Assembly (NCBI RefSeq): GCF_900605495.1
Contig: NZ_LR027603.1
Location: forward strand, 1,799,997-1,863,996
Direction: 5' to 3'
Length of the DNA stretch: 64,000 bases
From: Bacilliculturomica massiliensis
Lineage (GTDB): Bacteria; Bacillota; Clostridia; Peptostreptococcales; Anaerovoracaceae
Part shown: one piece after another, positions 53,299-62,338 of the stretch
Layout of the letters: each line of letters begins with the position of its first letter
How positions within the stretch are numbered: position 1 is the first letter of the stretch
The notes under the pieces: generated by a model
What the model saw: the letters and a program-made list of their open reading frames with translations, nothing else
What the model was told of the DNA's origin: nothing
The model's database searches: none
Translations under genes and position numbers: made by a program

Positions 53299-53505
53299 TC
53301 ACTCTTCTACCATGGTATATACATAGTCCGGGCACACCGTATAACAGGTACCGCAGCCTATGCACGCCTTTTCGTCGATAACAGCATAGTTGTAACCTGC
53401 AGGGTTAAATTCTGCGCTCAGGGAAAGTGCCTGTTTCGGGCAAACATCCACGCAAAAGCCGCACCCTTTACATGCCGCAATGTTGATTAGAGCTTTTTTA
53501 CTCAT
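53299..53505 (-). CDS. 2-oxoacid:ferredoxin oxidoreductase, delta (4Fe-4S) subunit
   Basis: A 68-residue two-cluster ferredoxin with CKGCGFCVDVCP and CIGCGTCYTVCP. It carries electrons from the active site to the cell's ferredoxin. The ATG at 53505 has ACGGGAGGAATC upstream. First gene of the seven-gene amino-acid oxidation operon; its promoter (53669-53697) has an operator at the transcript start. Confidence 0.93.
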   Translation of the reverse strand: MSKKALINIAACKGCGFCVDVCPKQALSLSAEFNPAGYNYAVIDEKACIGCGTCYTVCPDYVYTMVEE

Positions 53506-53645
53506 GATTCCTCCCGTAAATTTACTGGCTGTTCCAGCCCTGAAAAATAGGTTACCGGGCGCTCCGTCTGTGCCGGACAGAGCGCGTGTCTGTCGGTCTG
53601 TGCACATTCCGTCTCGTGAGACGAAATCTTAATTTATACATTTTG

Positions 53646-53697
53646 CATTATGCATAATGTATAATCACACTGTAGCACACCGGCGAAAAGGTTTCAA
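53646..53697 (-). promoter_or_regulatory. Promoter and palindromic operator of the oxidoreductase operon
   Basis: On the minus strand -35 TTGAAA (rc 53692-53697), 17 bp, -10 TACAGT (rc 53669-53674). A perfect 14-bp palindrome CATTATGCATAATG (53646-53659) lies about 10-25 bp past the -10, across the expected start site, where a bound repressor would block transcription. Similar sites precede the SLC13 transporter and the permease. The leader to the ATG is ~150 nt with nothing else identified. Confidence 0.7.
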
Positions 53698-53987
53698 GCC
53701 CTTATTCAGAAAAAATAGACAATTTATTATTTTAGAAAAAAGCCCCCTTCAGAGACTTATCCGCCCTGCGGGCTCACCTTCACAAGGCAGGCTTTTTTGT
53801 TATTCCGTCAATATCACCAAAGAAAGGCGATATTGATCGCTGCCGCCGGCAGGGCTGCCCCGTCCACATAGGGACGAAAAACATACCGTCGGAGAAGCGC
53901 GGCAGCGGACAAAAAGAGCGGCAAGGGAGGATGGATGAATAACAGCGGGCGGAAAAACCGGCGGGCAGACAAAATCGAGGAAAAGTA

Positions 53988-54051
53988 TTGACAGGAGAAA
54001 ATCATGGTGATAGGGTTAAAAATAATGCATAATCGAAAATATATAATGCAT
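53988..54051 (+). promoter_or_regulatory. Promoter and operator repeats of the SLC13 transporter
   Basis: TTGACA (53988-53993), 17 bp, TAGGGT (54011-54016). Two direct copies of ATAATGCAT lie at 54022-54030 and 54043-54051, exactly 21 bp (two helical turns) apart, each followed by a CGAAA stretch. They sit at and beyond the predicted start site. Confidence 0.7.
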
Positions 54052-54073
54052 ATCGAAAGGAGACGATAGGGCA

Positions 54074-55459
54074 ATGAAGCAAAATGTGGTTAAACTGATC
54101 AAGTTTTTATTGGCGGTGGTCGTCGGACTTCTCATCGCCTTTGTGCCGCCGGCCACGGAAGCGATGAACGCCGGCGCACTGGCATTTCTCGGTATTTTCA
54201 CTTCCATGATAGTTCTGATGATCTTTGGCCTGTTTCCCGACGCCATCACGGTGCTGCTGGCTCTTACGATGATCTTTGCCTGCGGGATCGCAGATTTTAC
54301 CACAGTGTTTTCCGGATTTGCCTCTTCAACGGTGTGGATGGTAGTGGCGCTGGTAGGATTTGCCACAGGAGTGGTCAACAGCGGACTCATGAAACGGGTG
54401 GCCTTTCAGATCATGAAGTTGTTTCGGCCCACCTACAACAGCCAGATCCTTGCGGTGATGATGACCGGGGTTGTGCTTACGCCGTGTATTCCCAACATGT
54501 TGGCTAAAGTTGCCATCGTAGCGCCGTTTACCACCCAGATCGCCAGTGAGTTCGGCCTGCCAAAAAACAGCCGCGGAGCGGCCGGTCTTTTCAGCGCGCT
54601 CCTCTACCCCTCCAACGTCTTCGGACTTTGCTTCCTCACAGGCTCCACCATGGTCTACATGCTGATCGGGATCATCGGTCAAAGCTATTCCTGGCTCAGC
54701 TGGACCGGAGCTACCATCGTTTGGGGCGTCGTGTGCCTGATCGGCTTTTACTTCTTCAATATCACCTATTACAAGGCGGACGTGAAGGAGCTGCCGGCGG
54801 ATCTCACACAAAAAGAGCTGGCCAAACTGGGTCCCATGACGGAAAATGAAAAGTACGCGGCCGCAGTGCTGGCGCTGGGGATCGCGGCCTGGATGACCAC
54901 ATCTCTGACGGGACTGGACAGCTTTGTCATTGCCGTGGCGCTGTGGCTGCTGATGATCATCAAAGGTCTGTTTACTATCGAAGAGCTGTCTCTGAAGATC
55001 CCCTGGACGGTGATCATCATCGCCGGCGGAATCACAGGTCTGTCCACGCTCTTCTCCCTTACAGGCGTCAGCAGCTGGCTGCAAATGGTTCTGGAACCTG
55101 TTCTCAGCACTTTTGTGACCGGCGGCTTCATGCTCGTACTTACCGTCACCATCTCCACTTATCTGCTTCGCTATTTCGTGGTGTCCATGATCGCCACTGT
55201 GACCATCATGTTCGCCATCTTTTCACCGGTCTGCACGGCGCTGAGCATTTCGCCCTTTGTGGTGGTATGGTGCGCCTATACGGCGGCGCAGGTCTGGAGC
55301 CTGTCCTTTAACAACACCACCTTTATCATGGCCCAGGGCGTATCCGACCAGCTGGCCAACTGGCGCAGCGCCGTGCCCTCCTGCTACTGCTACATGTTCT
55401 TGAACCTGCTGGGCAATCTGTGCTGTATCCCCGTGTGGCATCTGATGGGCGTCATGTAA
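54074..55459 (+). CDS. SLC13/DASS-family permease
   Basis: A 461-residue membrane protein with about a dozen helices. It has the DASS pattern of paired re-entrant segments, visible as GFASSTVWMVVALVGFATGVV and SFNNTTFIMAQGVSD. Members cotransport sodium with di- or monocarboxylates. AAAGGAG lies before the ATG. It is divergent from the amino-acid oxidation operon and shares its operator motif, so it may move 2-oxo acids or short carboxylates made by that pathway (inference). Confidence 0.85.
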   Translation: MKQNVVKLIKFLLAVVVGLLIAFVPPATEAMNAGALAFLGIFTSMIVLMIFGLFPDAITVLLALTMIFACGIADFTTVFSGFASSTVWMVVALVGFATGVVNSGLMKRVAFQIMKLFRPTYNSQILAVMMTGVVLTPCIPNMLAKVAIVAPFTTQIASEFGLPKNSRGAAGLFSALLYPSNVFGLCFLTGSTMVYMLIGIIGQSYSWLSWTGATIVWGVVCLIGFYFFNITYYKADVKELPADLTQKELAKLGPMTENEKYAAAVLALGIAAWMTTSLTGLDSFVIAVALWLLMIIKGLFTIEELSLKIPWTVIIIAGGITGLSTLFSLTGVSSWLQMVLEPVLSTFVTGGFMLVLTVTISTYLLRYFVVSMIATVTIMFAIFSPVCTALSISPFVVVWCAYTAAQVWSLSFNNTTFIMAQGVSDQLANWRSAVPSCYCYMFLNLLGNLCCIPVWHLMGVM

Positions 55460-55472
55460 CGAGCGTACCGTC

Positions 55473-55517
55473 AAAACGGGCCTGCCGCAGATTTTTATTC
55501 TGCGGCAGGCCCGTTTT
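55473..55517. terminator. Bidirectional terminator between the SLC13 and GntR genes
   Basis: AAAACGGGCCTGCCGCAGA pairs perfectly with TCTGCGGCAGGCCCGTTTT around a short A/T loop. It serves both convergent genes. Confidence 0.92.
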
Positions 55518-55536
55518 GTATTCGTCCGCTCACGGA

Positions 55537-56211
55537 TCAGATCTTTTCATTGTGCAGCTGCGCGATGGCCTTGGCTTTGGAGGCGTCCATATGGCGGCGC
55601 AGCGCTTCCTCTGCAGCAGCGTCGTCGCCGGCCTCCAAAAGCTGAAGGATCTGTTCGTGTTCCTGATGGATCAATAACTGATTTTCCGGTTCCTTCTGAT
55701 ACAGATTGGAAAAGATCGACAGCTGCGTACGGGTCTTTGTGGCCGCGTCACTCAGTCTGGCATTGCCCGCATGGCTGTAAAACACCATGTGGAACCTGTT
55801 GCTCAGGTCCTCCCACTGTTCCAGCTCTCCGTCCTGCAGCCGTCTGCTGGCCTTGTCCTGCAGACGGCGAAGATCCTGGATCATTCCCGCCCGGTCCTCC
55901 GACCTGCAGGCGAACCGCAGCGCCACGCATTCCAGCTCCTGCATCAGCGCGAAGATATCCTCCACATCCTTGGCGGTAAAGACCATAACGCTCATGCCGA
56001 CGTTTGGCTGGTATTCGATGAGACCCTCTTGCTGAAGGCGGGTCAAAGCTTCCCGGATCGGAGAAGAGCTGACGCCCAAACGCTCCTGCAGGAACTTCAT
56101 GGTCAATTTTTCACCAGCCTTCAGGTTGTGAGTCAGAATATCCGTGCGGATCAGATTGTAGATCTGCTCCGTAATCGTCATGATTCCACCGTTCATAATG
56201 CTGTTGCTCAT
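55537..56211 (-). CDS. GntR-family (FadR/FCD-type) transcriptional regulator
   Basis: A 224-residue regulator. Residues ~10-75 form the winged helix (LTMKFLQERLGVSSSPIREAL, QQEGLIEYQPNVG); the rest is a helical FCD ligand domain (ELECVALRFACR, FHMVFYSHAGN). GGAGGATAAAAAT precedes the ATG. It lies in the middle of the region whose promoters share ATGCAT-type sites and has similar half-sites downstream of its own promoter. It probably represses the oxidation operon, both transporters and itself, and releases with a pathway metabolite. Confidence 0.9.
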   Translation of the reverse strand: MSNSIMNGGIMTITEQIYNLIRTDILTHNLKAGEKLTMKFLQERLGVSSSPIREALTRLQQEGLIEYQPNVGMSVMVFTAKDVEDIFALMQELECVALRFACRSEDRAGMIQDLRRLQDKASRRLQDGELEQWEDLSNRFHMVFYSHAGNARLSDAATKTRTQLSIFSNLYQKEPENQLLIHQEHEQILQLLEAGDDAAAEEALRRHMDASKAKAIAQLHNEKI

Positions 56212-56261
56212 ATTTTTATCCTCCGTACTGTGTAACGGCCCATCCGGGCATAATGTTTTCA

Positions 56262-56322
56262 TATTTTGCATTTTCAAATATGTAATGTGGATAATTCTAG
56301 CATAAGAAAAAGCAAAATGCAA
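56262..56322 (-). promoter_or_regulatory. GntR gene promoter with operator half-sites
   Basis: On the minus strand -35 TTGCAT (rc 56317-56322), 17 bp, -10 TAGAAT (rc 56294-56299). Downstream are CATTACATATTTG and AAATGCAAAATATG, degenerate versions of the ATAATGCAT motif, which suggests autoregulation. Confidence 0.6.
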
Positions 56323-56508
56323 ATGTTTTCTGCCCCTATTGACGTTCAATGGGTACAGAAAGCATTTGCAAAGGAAACTGATCTCACACTCGGCCGATAC
56401 AGGTCGAGTGAAAATATTTAGGCAAAACATTAAAACCATCAGGTTGTCCAGTAAAAAATCTCGTCTGATGCGGACAAAAAACTAAAAAATCAAGTTCGGC
56501 GATCTTAT

Positions 56509-56554
56509 TTTATGCATAAAGCATATTGCACAAACGAAAATATAATGCTATAGT
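56509..56554 (+). promoter_or_regulatory. Permease promoter with palindromic operator
   Basis: TTGCAC (56526-56531), 17 bp, TATAGT (56549-56554). The 12-bp palindrome TTTATGCATAAA (56509-56520) lies just upstream of the -35 and TATAATGC lies in the spacer. The transcript leader is ~280 nt to the ATG at 56840; I find no known riboswitch in it. Bases 56323-56508 hold nothing identifiable. Confidence 0.65.
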
Positions 56555-56839
56555 TGAGGTGTCTGATCGGCTTGTGCAAAAGCAAAAGAAAGAAGGGTGT
56601 ATCTGCAGCAATCAATGCGCTGATATCTGTCAGTGCGATATTATGCTGCCCAGCCCGGAAAAGGAGAAACACCCTGCCGCCGCCTGTCCCGGCCAGTGTC
56701 ATTACTGCGAGCCAGTGTGAAGGCACGACCCCGGAAGGGCGCCGTCAGGCGGCGGCATCCCGTTATGAACCGTGCATCATTCGTCCCGGTTAAATCAGTG
56801 CCCCAGACATGGGACACAAAAACAGGAGGATAAACAACT

Positions 56840-58237
56840 ATGAGCAATAGCAAGGCCACTGTGAAAAAAATCGGTCTGATCAGCTGTATTGCCACAGGCA
56901 TCGGCTGTATCGTCGGTTCTGGCATTTTCGGTTCCCTCCCCACTGTCATCAACGATATCGGCCCCAGCGTCATTATCGCGCTGATCGGCGCCGTGATCTA
57001 TACCTTAGCTAAGATGATCCCCAATGTTTACGTTTCCGCTGTAGTTCCCACCTCCGGCAGCTTCTTTGTTGCGCCTACCAAGCTGGTCCACCCTGCGCTG
57101 GGCATGTTTATGGCCGCTCAGAACCTGCTGCAGCCGGTCCTGGTTTCGGTATTCGCCGTACTGTTTGCTGATTACTTCGTAGCTTTATTTCCTGCCCTGG
57201 CCGGTAAAGAGACCATTGTCAGTATCGGTATTTTGATCGTATACGCGATCCTGGGCTATCTGGGAAATCACACCTTCGCCTCTATCAACAGCATTATGGT
57301 CGGCGTTCTGCTGGTGGCCATGGCTCTGTATATTTTCGTGGGCATCCCCAACATCCAGCCGGAACGATTGACGATGAGCGGTATACTGGCTCCCGGCATC
57401 AGGGTCACTACCCTGGGCGCAGCCATTGCGGTCCTGTCCTCTTCGCTGTCCGGCGGCGCCTCTATCACCCAGATCGCCGACGACGTGAAGAATCCCCGCC
57501 GCAACATCCCTCTGGCGCTGATCCTGGCTCCCACGCTGGTAGCCGTGATCTACATTCTGATGGCCGTAGTCACTCTGGGCGCGATGACCACTCCGCAGAT
57601 CACCACTCTGGCTGAAGTGGGCGGCCATTTCCTGAGCAGGAGCCTGCTGACCTTCTTCATTGTGGGCGGTCCCCTGTTTGGCGTTCTGACCTCCATGGTA
57701 CCCGTTATCATGCTGTGCTGCGCGCAGATCCAGGCGGCCAGCGACTGCGGGTTGTTTCCCGCCTTCGTGGGAAAGAAAAACAAGTACGGCATCGCACCGG
57801 CGAGTCTGGGGTTCGTAATGCTGTTTGCCATTTTGCTGTGCGCCACAGGTTCTACCTTCGGCGTACTGATGACTATTTTTTCCTTCGTCAACTGCGTAGG
57901 CGATATCGTGCTGTGCATCCTGCCCTTCTTCCTGAAGAAGCGCTATCCCTATGCCTGCCTCTATCCCGGTTTCAAGCTTCCGTCGTGGATGGTAAACGTA
58001 CTCTCCATTTTCGCAGTCTGTGTAGCTGCCTACCTGTCCTTCTCCGCGCTGGCAACGCTGGACGCCGTGGTATGGATCCTCATCGCCGCCTTCGCCGTGC
58101 TGTTCTTCCTTTACATGTATCTGCGACTTCGCTACCTCAAAAAGTTCGGCAGCGATCTCATTGCAGAACTGAAAGCGCCCTATGCGCCCTGGGAAGCCCG
58201 CGAGGCAGAGTGCAAAGCTATGAGCAAGGCCGGGTGA
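56840..58237 (+). CDS. APC-superfamily amino-acid permease
   Basis: A 465-residue transporter with 12 predicted helices. The N-terminal CIATGIGCIVGSGIFGSLP is the APC substrate-binding loop, and SSLSGGASITQIADDVKNPRRNIP the conserved helix-6 region. AGGAGGATAAAC precedes the ATG. It shares operator sites with the amino-acid oxidation operon and is the likely importer of its substrate amino acid. Specificity not determinable. Confidence 0.9.
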   Translation: MSNSKATVKKIGLISCIATGIGCIVGSGIFGSLPTVINDIGPSVIIALIGAVIYTLAKMIPNVYVSAVVPTSGSFFVAPTKLVHPALGMFMAAQNLLQPVLVSVFAVLFADYFVALFPALAGKETIVSIGILIVYAILGYLGNHTFASINSIMVGVLLVAMALYIFVGIPNIQPERLTMSGILAPGIRVTTLGAAIAVLSSSLSGGASITQIADDVKNPRRNIPLALILAPTLVAVIYILMAVVTLGAMTTPQITTLAEVGGHFLSRSLLTFFIVGGPLFGVLTSMVPVIMLCCAQIQAASDCGLFPAFVGKKNKYGIAPASLGFVMLFAILLCATGSTFGVLMTIFSFVNCVGDIVLCILPFFLKKRYPYACLYPGFKLPSWMVNVLSIFAVCVAAYLSFSALATLDAVVWILIAAFAVLFFLYMYLRLRYLKKFGSDLIAELKAPYAPWEAREAECKAMSKAG

Positions 58238-58271
58238 TCGCTTCGATTCAGTAAAATGTTTTCTCTTACAG

Positions 58272-58305
58272 GCTGCCGCATGGATGACTGAATGCATGCG
58301 GCAGC
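58272..58305 (+). terminator. Hairpin after the amino-acid permease gene
   Basis: GCTGCCGCATG (58272-58282) and CATGCGGCAGC (58295-58305) form a perfect 11-bp stem about 35 bp past the stop. It lacks a U-run and may protect the 3' end or terminate weakly; a stronger terminator follows at 58435. Confidence 0.6.
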
Positions 58306-58434
58306 TTCCGTAAAACGACTGCAGTCTGTTATTGTTGAGAAAATGCCCCATTGGTCGAAGTATCGCACTTTCTTTTGGGGCGACTACATTAGGAGCAGCA
58401 GTTCAAAAAATGTGTAACGTACCCATCATAAAAC

Positions 58435-58473
58435 GAAAAACCGGGAAGGAGCTGCCTGTCCTTCCCGAAAAAA
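58435..58473. terminator. Bidirectional terminator, permease and lipoprotein genes
   Basis: CGGGAAGGA (58442-58450) pairs with TCCTTCCCG (58459-58467), with A-runs on both sides that become U-runs. It lies between the convergent permease (+) and lipoprotein (-) genes. Confidence 0.88.
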
Positions 58474-58494
58474 TGAATAAAGCTTACACAGACT

Positions 58495-59214
58495 CTATTC
58501 TTCCACTTGTTCCGGCTGTAATAGCCCCAGTGCTTTCTGTTCCTCGATCCAACGTTTTTCCTGTATTCTAAACCAATCATCCTGCCGCATCCAATAATTA
58601 CATACAATGATTTTTTGTCTCACTACTACTGCAAATTCTTCTACACTTGTCTGTCGATCACCAAAGTCTTCATAATTGCGTACAGTGTAGTATCCCCCCG
58701 ATGGCTCCTCTGGAAATGTATCTGCAAGTTTATGTTCGATCCTCTGCTCGCCAGCCCATGATACATTATACATATATCCATAGTAATCACTTCCGAAATA
58801 TGGATCTTCTGTCATGAGGACCGGCTTAAATTCTGGATATTCTCTTAAAATAATCTGCATGACCAGATCCACAGCCTGCTCCTTGCTGATCATCTGCCCA
58901 TCTGATTGAAAAGAATAGATTCCGTCTTCTATCTCCTCCCCCAGTTCAACATAACTGCTCGGTGAAGACAGTTCCTCTTCACTGAATGATTCTAATACAT
59001 CATCGATCGGAAGCTCTTTTTCTGTTGCCAATGGAATCTCCGATCCTGATTCAGTCGTTTCTACCGGAGGGAGCGTAGGATCTTTCTTTTCCTCGATCTC
59101 CTGGATCGCTGAACAGCCCGCCAGCAAAAGGCAAACTGTTACGATGTAGATCTGTTCTATAACATATCCCAGTTCCTTCTTTCGCTGATGCTCACATACG
59201 GAAAGCTCTGCCAT
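58495..59214 (-). CDS. Hypothetical lipoprotein
   Basis: A 239-residue exported protein. A lipobox LLLAGC places the lipidated Cys at residue 34, with an unusually long segment before it. An acidic, Ser/Pro/Thr-rich linker follows, then a ~130-residue domain (SKEQAVDLVMQIILREYPEF, YNVSWAGEQRIEHKL, NYWMRQDDWFRIQEKRW) with no family I can name. It starts 4 bp after the PH-like membrane protein gene. Position at the end of a degraded Rhs locus makes an immunity or accessory role possible, not shown. Confidence 0.7.
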   Translation of the reverse strand: MAELSVCEHQRKKELGYVIEQIYIVTVCLLLAGCSAIQEIEEKKDPTLPPVETTESGSEIPLATEKELPIDDVLESFSEEELSSPSSYVELGEEIEDGIYSFQSDGQMISKEQAVDLVMQIILREYPEFKPVLMTEDPYFGSDYYGYMYNVSWAGEQRIEHKLADTFPEEPSGGYYTVRNYEDFGDRQTSVEEFAVVVRQKIIVCNYWMRQDDWFRIQEKRWIEEQKALGLLQPEQVEE

Positions 59215-59218
59215 CGGA

Positions 59219-59782
59219 TCAGCCTGCCCTTCCTGTCCGCTCCGCCGTCCTTTTTATGATCAGATCATACACCTGATCAACCTTTCTGATATTTTCAAAG
59301 GCCCTCGGTCTCCATGCATTTCCCAGGTAATACTCCGCCTGAAAAGCGTAGGTCATCAGATAGGTCATAAACGGTCCGAAAAAAATCGTTCCCACGCCGT
59401 CTTTGCGCTCCCTCTTTTTCAGCTGAATGATATTGGTGTAGAAAATGGAATCGATCCCTCTGGCGTTTATGAAGATCAGTCTCCGATCTGTGGCAAGATA
59501 GCGGCAGGAACGAAGCCGTCTCTCATTGATAAAAAAACGTCCCACCAGCAGATACAGACCGATCAGTAAAAATCCAACGCCCGCCACACATAAGATCATG
59601 ACGCCCATTTTGAAAGCCAGAATTCCCCACACCACCATGAATACACACCAATAGATACTGAGTGGTATCAGCAGGATATCCGCACGCTCCAAATAAATTT
59701 TCGGTTCCGGCTCTCCCTCCCATAGCACCTGCTCACCCCGCTGCAGAATATTCTCCGTGTATATTTTATTCTCGCTGTCCAC
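59219..59782 (-). CDS. Membrane protein with two helices and a PH-like domain
   Basis: A 187-residue protein. I chose a GTG start at 59782 preceded by AGGGAGGGAAGG; the longer frame uses TTG without such a site. An N-terminal GEQVLWEGEPEPKIY segment, two adjacent membrane helices (~residues 35-82), then a segment RYLATDRRLIFINARGIDSIFYTNIIQLKKRE (in parts) typical of bacterial PH (YdbT/YdbS-like) domains. Function unknown. It is linked to the lipoprotein gene downstream. Confidence 0.65.
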   Translation of the reverse strand: MDSENKIYTENILQRGEQVLWEGEPEPKIYLERADILLIPLSIYWCVFMVVWGILAFKMGVMILCVAGVGFLLIGLYLLVGRFFINERRLRSCRYLATDRRLIFINARGIDSIFYTNIIQLKKRERKDGVGTIFFGPFMTYLMTYAFQAEYYLGNAWRPRAFENIRKVDQVYDLIIKRTAERTGRAG

Positions 59783-60251
59783 GTTCCTTCCCTCCCTTCC
59801 TACGCCCCATGAGATGGCATATTCTATTTTCTTCAAATATGCGTAATAACCGCCTTACTCTCATATGTCCGATCCGCTTCCAGCCCTGCCCGCCAGCTTT
59901 GTTACAGCGGCTGTTCGCCTGTTTACCATCATTGTAATTGATATTCGTCGCCAGATCAAGATAATTGTAAGAATATTCCGTCATATTGCCGTCTACGTCG
60001 GTGGTCTGGACCAGGTTTCCGTTGCCGTCGTAAACGTTCAGCGTTTCCTTCCCGACTGCATCGAGGACCTTTGTCACCTGTCCGTTGCCGTCATGCTGGT
60101 ATATGGTAATCTGGTACTCGTCAACATCGTGCAGGCCGTCAATCCGGTGCAGGGCGCTCTTCACCAGCTTGCTGGCAAACTTTTTATTTCTATAATGGTT
60201 GACCAATGAGAACTTGGAATGAGTCCATAGTTTTGACTGAAAGTATTTCAT
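59766..60251 (-). pseudogene. Degraded Rhs-repeat fragment
   Basis: A 161-codon frame whose middle third shows Rhs/YD repeats (ITIYQHDGNGQVTKVLDAVG, LNVYDGNGNLVQTTDVDGN). Both ends are unrelated: the start has no Rhs character and the last ~50 residues are Arg/Gly/Lys rich and out of family. It overlaps the start of the PH-like gene. It is a remnant of a much longer Rhs protein, not a functional gene. Confidence 0.75.
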
Positions 60252-60269
60252 AACAACCTCTATTCACTG

Positions 60270-60335
60270 TTAGCGCCGGTTCAGGGAGCTGTACTGGTGG
60301 TCCGAATAGTGACTGCCGTTGTGTCCCGTCTCGTA
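60270..60335 (-). pseudogene. Second Rhs remnant (21 codons)
   Basis: The minus strand encodes YETGHNGSHYSDHQYSSLNRR then stop, matching RGDNGSHYVDYQYNVLNQL in the larger Rhs fragment at 61533-62252. An in-frame stop precedes it by three codons. It shows the same repeat occurs more than once in the locus. Confidence 0.7.
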
Positions 60336-60451
60336 GATTTACCCAATCGGCATACGCATTTGCTGTGGCTAATGATAATTTTTTTGTCTTTGACATACTG
60401 CACAAGTTGTTAGACCATGTATTTGCTCTCAACAGTGTTGAGAATTCCGGT

Positions 60452-61480
60452 TTATCGTTCGCATACTTGAATCTGCTTATCGCCATCTGTTTCCAAGGCA
60501 TGATGATAATATAAACAGTTTCCAATCACACATAAGTCATCCGTCTGTATATCTAAAAGCTTTTGCTGCTCAGCGGTTTCCATATTAACGCTATAAGTCC
60601 CATCCTGAGCTGAGAAGTATAAGAATTGTGTATCTGCAGCGCATTGATCCAAGAGGAATTCATCTTTGAAAATGGGCTCCCTGTTTTTATCTATCAATAT
60701 TTCCGGTTTTTTATTGCATGATAACTTGTAAACCACGCTTTCATCTTCGCATAGCAGATCATTATTAATGAGAAGCACATCATATATCTCATCTGCTGGA
60801 ATACCTTCTAATAAATATTCCGTATGAGTTTCAGTCACTGGATCAAAGGCATACAGCATGCTGTCCTTTTTCAGTTTATAACACATTCTGTTATCCGGCG
60901 CTTTTGCAAATGCATAATCAGCAGCAATTAACTGTAACTCATCATTCTTAACACAATATAAATCATCTATACTATCTTCATATAATCCTGGTTCCCAAAA
61001 GGCAATAAATAGGTTAGAGGCTGTCCAATAAAATCCTTGTACGCATTTATTTACTTGTCGACACAATTGATAAATATGTTGATCCTCCTCTTGTATTTCA
61101 TTGGTTTGTAAATTTACAGAAACATAATCAACCTCCCAATACTCCGTTCCTTCTATTGTTTCACTGATTTTCTCAATATATAATATGTCATTTTGTACAG
61201 TAAGCCTCATTAGTACCTGCTCACTGCTATAAAGAATTTCCTTATTTTCAGTTCCTCCTGAGTATATTCTCACCACAAAATATTTACCGTTCTTCCTTTC
61301 AATACCCAGACATGAATCTTGATATGAAATGATTTTTCTATTTTGAAACTGCACATTTCTGTCTTCTGCTATTTCGTTGTCTGTTCTTCCCATCTGTATC
61401 TCACTTTTATTTTTACAAGACGAGAAGCAAAATAACATACAAATCACTAGTATGATGCATCCAAAATTCTTAATCCGCAT
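60452..61480 (-). CDS. Hypothetical lipoprotein (342 aa)
   Basis: A secreted lipoprotein with signal MRIKNFGCIILVICMLFCFSS and lipidated Cys22. The ATG has AAAGGAGTGGTGATC upstream. The mature part is rich in beta strands with repeating blade-like units (FVVRIYSGGTENKEILYSS, LYAFDPVTETHTEYLLEG, YFSAQDGTYSVNMETAEQQ), suggesting a beta-propeller of the DUF5050 type. It sits between Rhs fragments and resembles the broken lipoprotein at 62339-63350. Codon usage is A+T richer than in the rest of the window. A role as immunity or cargo protein of the Rhs locus is a guess. Confidence 0.7.
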   Translation of the reverse strand: MRIKNFGCIILVICMLFCFSSCKNKSEIQMGRTDNEIAEDRNVQFQNRKIISYQDSCLGIERKNGKYFVVRIYSGGTENKEILYSSEQVLMRLTVQNDILYIEKISETIEGTEYWEVDYVSVNLQTNEIQEEDQHIYQLCRQVNKCVQGFYWTASNLFIAFWEPGLYEDSIDDLYCVKNDELQLIAADYAFAKAPDNRMCYKLKKDSMLYAFDPVTETHTEYLLEGIPADEIYDVLLINNDLLCEDESVVYKLSCNKKPEILIDKNREPIFKDEFLLDQCAADTQFLYFSAQDGTYSVNMETAEQQKLLDIQTDDLCVIGNCLYYHHALETDGDKQIQVCER

Positions 61481-61532
61481 GATCACCACTCCTTTTTCAG
61501 GACTATTAATGAATGGGACTATTACAGATTGA

Positions 61533-62252
61533 TTAAACAGCACGTAGAATTTTACATAAAAAGTCCGTGTGGTAATACAGCTTCACCGCACCGTTTTCCA
61601 TGATCGCTCCCGCCGCCTGCTCGATGGGGCTCACCTTCACCGACAGCCGGTGTTCGTTCATCCCGTAGCCGTAACGGTAGGTCAGGCCTTCTTCTTCCGT
61701 CTCCAGAAGCACATTGGCCAACTCGCTGGTGTAATCCAGTACGAAGTCCTTCTTTACCACCTCATGGTTTTTCAGCGTGGTGGGCACGGAGGGCTCCAGA
61801 TCGTCGAAGCCGTGGTAGCCGTAAGCGTTCTTTCTCACGCTCCACTCGTTTCCAACCAGATTGCCCATGCCGTCTCTGGTGTAGAGGGAGATCTCCCCCG
61901 CTCCGTTGGTCCCCTGGGTCAGCTTGTTCGTCTCGTCGTAGACGTAGGTTCCAGTGGCTGTGACCTTTTTGTTCTTTCCGTACAGCTCCTTCACCTGGTT
62001 GCCGCGGCCGTCGTACTCATAGGTATAGACGTTCTTGTCCTTATCCACCTGCTTTCTCACCAGCTGATTCAGCACATTGTATTGGTAATCCACGTAGTGG
62101 CTGCCGTTGTCTCCCCTCTCGTAGATCAGGTTCCCGGCGGTGTCGTACTCGTAGGTCCTGGTCTTGTTGCCGTAGTTCTCGTGGGCCTGCACCACCCGGT
62201 TCAGCGCGTCATAGGTGTAGTGTAGACAGCGTTGCCCTCTAGCGTCGGACAT
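61533..62252 (-). pseudogene. Rhs-family fragment (239 codons)
   Basis: A GC-rich open frame with many YD/Rhs repeats: HYTYDALNRVVQAHENYGN, YEYDTAGNLIYERGDNGS, YEYDGRGNQVKELYG, TRDGMGNLVGNEWS. It lacks an N-terminal secretion or trimming region and the conserved DPxG core end; the C-terminus breaks into unrelated sequence (YYHTDFLCKILRAV). The first codon used has no ribosome binding site. It is probably a piece of a larger Rhs protein left by rearrangement. Confidence 0.75.
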
Positions 62253-62338
62253 ATTTTCAGTGCATCAGTCGCCAGAACCACATTCCCGGCTGCAACAATT
62301 GCATTTTATCATTCTTCATGATTTGTATCAATTTACTA

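Noticed and set aside
53735-53797. Small RNA with its own terminator
   Set aside because: AAAAAAGCC...GGCTTTTTT can pair, but the stem is short, the loop long, and no promoter at a suitable distance is convincing.
56526-56720. 64-codon Cys-rich frame before the permease
   Set aside because: It would start with a TTG that is the -35 element of the permease promoter, so it cannot be in that transcript from its first codon.
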